Shown: positions 6,529 through 8,606 of the stretch, piece after piece
Layout of the letters: each line of letters starts with the position of its first letter
How positions within the stretch are numbered: the first letter of the stretch is position 1
From: Nitrospinaceae bacterium
GTDB taxonomy: Bacteria > Nitrospinota > Nitrospinia > Nitrospinales > VA-1
NCBI GenBank assembly: GCA_012961055.1
Contig: DUAA01000181.1
Coordinates: 5,960-14,565, forward strand
Length of the DNA: 8,606 nt
Direction of reading: 5' to 3'
Translations under genes and position numbers: made by a program
The notes under the pieces: model-generated
Told to the model about the DNA's origin: nothing
The model's input: the letters and a program-made list of their open reading frames with translations, nothing else
The model's database searches: none

Positions 6529-7980
6529 ATGGATAAACCACAAAAAGACTGGTTAAAAGGTGTTTTGTCGGCTTACGACACGGTAGTGATTGGAAGCGGT
6601 CTGGCGGGAATGACCTCAGCTAATTTACTGGCAAAAATGGGTCACAAGGTTTTGCTGGCCGAACACCATTACAATATGGGAGGCATGGCCACCTGGTTCA
6701 AACGCAAGGGGGGCCATATTATGGATATCTCCCTGCATGGGTTCCCCTACGGGATGATTAAGACCCTGCGAAAATACTGGACTCAGGATATTTCAAAACG
6801 AGTCATCCAGCTAAAAAATATACGTTTCGACAATCCCCAGTTTTCCGTCAATACTTCTTTCGACAAGATAGATTTTACCCATATCCTGCGCGAACGTTTT
6901 GGAATTTTAAAAGAAGTGGTCGATGAGTTTTTTGTGACCGCCCGAGGCATGAATTTTTATGATGACCTCATAATGACCACCCGCGAACTTTTTGAAAAAT
7001 ATTTTCCTGGTCGTACAGATGTTTGGCGATTTCTCATGGAACCGATCACCTATGCCAATGGTTCCACTCTGGATGATCCTGCTTTGACTTATGGAATCGT
7101 TTTTTCCAACTTCATGGACAAAGGGGTTTTCACCTACCAAGGGGGAACCGATCACCTGATCAAAGAAATGAAGCAGGAGCTTTTGCGAAATGGCGTGGAC
7201 ATTCGCACTCATTGTATGGTCGAAAAAATTTACATTGAAGACAAAATGGTACAGGGAGTTCGCATCAATGGGCAGGACATCTTGTGCAAGTCTGTCCTTT
7301 CCAATTCAAACTTGTTGACCACTATCGAAGACTTAGCAGGCGAGGAACATTTTAATTCCGAATTTCTTGAAGAGGTTAAAAAAGTCCGGCTCAATAATTC
7401 AAGTTGCCAGGTTTATATGGGGATTAAAAAAGGGGAAACTATTCCGCATGTGGGGGATCTACTATTCTCGTCTGTGGCAGACGAATATTGTACAGAACAA
7501 ATATTGAACAAAGACGTCACCAGCCGCACATTTTCATTTTATTATCCGGAAATCCGGCCGGGAACCAATCGATACTCCATCGTATCATCGACCAATGCTC
7601 GTTATCAGGACTGGGCCAAACTGAGCGAATCTCAATACAAAAAAGACAAACATGATTTAGAGCAAAGCACTCTCGATGCACTGGAAAAATATGTTCCGGG
7701 GATTCGCAAAAAAGTGGATCATATAGAAGCCTCAACACCAAAAACATTTAAACGTTACACCTTGCACCCTTCGGGCACTTCGTTTGGAACCAAGTTTGAA
7801 GGACTCAAAGTAAGTCGAGATCTTCCTAAACAAATTAACGGATTGTTTCATGCGGGGTCTGTGGGGATCATCATGTCAGGTTGGTTGGGGGCAGCGAATT
7901 ATGGAGTCATTGTTGCTAACGAAACTGACAAGTTTCTGCGGCAATTGAGTCCGGGTTTGCTGGTGACAGCATCGGTTTAA
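6529..7980 (+). CDS. CrtI/CrtISO/RetSat-family FAD-dependent oxidoreductase 2
   Basis: Second member of the same flavoprotein superfamily, 483 residues, 11 bases after the first and surely in the same transcript. The Rossmann motif GSGLAG (22-27) comes after a 16-residue N-terminal extension, with Glu45, then NMGGMATWF (49-57) and DISLHGFP (66-73). YQGGTDHLI (203-211) matches the PQGGMYYI segment of its neighbour. [10 protein letters not shown] (402-411) and the C-terminal [19 protein letters not shown] (441-459) are the family's closing motifs. It is clearly divergent from its neighbour, so this is an old paralogous pair rather than a recent duplication. No SD precedes ATG 6529; coupling to the upstream stop at 6515-6517 is possible. 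Two such enzymes beside a ketosynthase and ACP suggest successive or paired redox steps on one acyl product; an obligate heterodimer is an alternative. Confidence 0.88.
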   Translation: MDKPQKDWLKGVLSAYDTVVIGSGLAGMTSANLLAKMGHKVLLAEHHYNMGGMATWFKRKGGHIMDISLHGFPYGMIKTLRKYWTQDISKRVIQLKNIRFDNPQFSVNTSFDKIDFTHILRERFGILKEVVDEFFVTARGMNFYDDLIMTTRELFEKYFPGRTDVWRFLMEPITYANGSTLDDPALTYGIVFSNFMDKGVFTYQGGTDHLIKEMKQELLRNGVDIRTHCMVEKIYIEDKMVQGVRINGQDILCKSVLSNSNLLTTIEDLAGEEHFNSEFLEEVKKVRLNNSSCQVYMGIKKGETIPHVGDLLFSSVADEYCTEQILNKDVTSRTFSFYYPEIRPGTNRYSIVSSTNARYQDWAKLSESQYKKDKHDLEQSTLDALEKYVPGIRKKVDHIEASTPKTFKRYTLHPSGTSFGTKFEGLKVSRDLPKQINGLFHAGSVGIIMSGWLGAANYGVIVANETDKFLRQLSPGLLVTASV

Positions 7981-7981
7981 A

Positions 7982-8006
7982 GATAGGACTATTCTTCCTA
8001 CCTATC
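7982..8006 (+). promoter_or_regulatory. Two mutually exclusive short hairpins after oxidoreductase 2
   Basis: GATAGG (7982-7987) pairs exactly with CCTATC (8001-8006). Alternatively TAGGA (7984-7988) pairs with TCCTA (7996-8000) around a 7-base loop. Both use the same left arm, so only one can form. They begin two bases after the stop codon. There is no T-run, so this is not a standard terminator. Confidence 0.3.
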
Positions 8007-8019
8007 GTGCCAAAATTCC

Positions 8020-8046
8020 TTGAGGAAAATTTATGTTAACTATAAT
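8020..8046 (+). promoter_or_regulatory. Possible promoter before the reductase gene
   Basis: A perfect TATAAT (8041-8046) is preceded by TTGAGG (8020-8025, four of six to consensus) with a short 15-base spacer. Transcription would start near 8053 and give the reductase a leader of about 56 bases. It competes with the small ORF beginning at 8033, because a transcript from here would lack that ORF's start. Confidence 0.3.
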
Positions 8047-8119
8047 TAAAGGGCTAAAAATATCCGCTTCCTTTATGGGTATTTATCAATTGGCCTCACG
8101 CCGAGTGGATGAAATTTGA
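8033..8119 (+). CDS. Possible 28-residue small protein or leader peptide overlapping the reductase start
   Basis: ATG 8033 has GAGGA (8022-8026) six bases upstream, a better ribosome site than that of the reductase gene. The ORF runs to TGA 8117-8119 and overlaps the reductase ATG at 8109 by 11 bases in another frame. The peptide starts MLTIIKGLKISASF, is mildly hydrophobic and basic in its first half, and ends with RRVDEI. It matches no family I recognise. The SD lies in a weak TTCC-TTGA-GGAA hairpin (8016-8027). Possible roles are translational coupling to the reductase, a true small protein, or chance. A promoter-like TATAAT inside it argues for caution. Confidence 0.3.
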   Translation: MLTIIKGLKISASFMGIYQLASRRVDEI

Positions 8120-8606
8120 TTTTAAAGGCCAAACGGTATTAATTGCAGGGGGTACGCGCGGTATAGGTCGGGCCATATCTGAGGCTTTCCTCAATGCAGG
8201 AGCAAAAGTCATTGCCACATACCGGAATAATGATGCAGAAGCTAAAAAGTTTAAGGAATCTAACTTTGCCTACGCTGAATGTCTTGATATCCATAAATTT
8301 GATGTTGCCAACTACGAAGGGGTAGAAAAATTTTATAGGGAGGTGGAATCCAAACACGACAACTTTCAAGTTGTGGTGATCAGTTCAGGGATTCGTTCTG
8401 ACTCCATCGTTGGTATGATGAAAACAGATGTTTGGAACGATGTCATCGATACCAACTTAACGGGTACCTTTAACCTTTGCAAACTTGCGGTGCAATATAT
8501 GATGCGGCAAAAATATGGTCGTATCATTGTTTTGACCTCACCCGTAGGCAAACTTGGTTTAGCGGGTCAGGCCAATTACGCCGCGTCAAAAGCGGGACAA
8601 GTAGCT
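8109..8606 (+). CDS. FabG-like short-chain dehydrogenase/reductase, 3' end outside window
   Basis: Short-chain dehydrogenase/reductase whose nearest functional match is 3-oxoacyl-ACP reductase (NADPH-dependent reduction of the ketosynthase product). The 166 residues seen include the cofactor loop AGGTRGIG (13-20), the conserved DTNLTGTF with Asn116, and the catalytic Ser144, Tyr157 and Lys161 in QANYAASKAG, with the FabG spacing of 13 residues between Ser and Tyr. Two departures: the usual N-A-G after strand 4 reads S-S-G (92-94), and the TG of the cofactor loop is AG. The start is ATG 8109; the SD is weak (GAG three bases upstream), so coupling to the small ORF that overlaps it, or a separate promoter, may matter. 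Full FabG is about 245 residues, so about 80 are missing. A ketoreductase role in the cluster is inferred from context; other SDR substrates are possible. Confidence 0.88.
   Translation, partial: MKFDFKGQTVLIAGGTRGIGRAISEAFLNAGAKVIATYRNNDAEAKKFKESNFAYAECLDIHKFDVANYEGVEKFYREVESKHDNFQVVVISSGIRSDSIVGMMKTDVWNDVIDTNLTGTFNLCKLAVQYMMRQKYGRIIVLTSPVGKLGLAGQANYAASKAGQVA

Noticed and set aside
5135..7980. Carotenoid biosynthesis cluster based on the CrtI-like enzymes and nearby MEP genes
   Set aside because: No phytoene synthase, prenyl-chain synthase or cyclase is present, and both proteins have the wider CrtISO/RetSat-like motifs; the neighbours are acyl-chain enzymes.
1..8606. CRISPR array, tRNA, rRNA, insertion sequence or attachment site
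   Set aside because: No regularly spaced repeats, cloverleaf-like gene, transposase or integrase reading frame, or flanking duplications were seen.

Overview
The window reads almost entirely on the + strand as one gene train from a bacterium, with two contrasting halves. GC looks moderate to slightly AT-leaning. Several gene starts have no Shine-Dalgarno (SD) sequence. Gene content and protein style suggest a Gram-negative lineage of deltaproteobacterial, Nitrospinota or planctomycete type. That placement is weak inference, because no rRNA or other phylogenetic marker is present.

Left half (1-3314) is housekeeping isoprenoid and envelope-lipid metabolism: the 3' part of uppS (undecaprenyl diphosphate synthase), cdsA (CDP-diacylglycerol synthase), dxr and ispF (two enzymes of the MEP isoprenoid pathway). 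The order uppS-cdsA-dxr is the common bacterial one. The gene that often follows dxr, the site-2 protease rseP, is absent; ispF follows directly.

Right half (3307-8606) is an unusual acyl-carrier set: a divergent FabF-like ketosynthase whose start overlaps the ispF stop, a stand-alone acyl carrier protein (ACP), two tandem FAD-dependent oxidoreductases of the CrtI/CrtISO/RetSat family, and a FabG-like short-chain reductase cut by the window end. The ketosynthase keeps its Cys-His-His triad but has an altered acyl-gating loop. No phytoene synthase, dehydratase or thioesterase is visible. The best reading is a specialised fatty-acyl or polyketide-like lipid pathway in which the desaturase-like flavoenzymes act on an ACP-bound or released chain. 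The mix of FabF, ACP and CrtI-like enzymes resembles clusters proposed, but not proven, for ladderane lipids in anammox bacteria. The product here is unknown.

The intergenic gaps (79 to 186 bases; no gene-free stretch exceeds 300) hold much of the interest: an SD-sequestering hairpin before ispF, a related hairpin after the ketosynthase gene, a good sigma70-type promoter for the ACP gene, an extended -10 promoter placed to give a leaderless mRNA for the first oxidoreductase with two operator-like repeats beside it, and a small ORF competing with a promoter just before the reductase gene.
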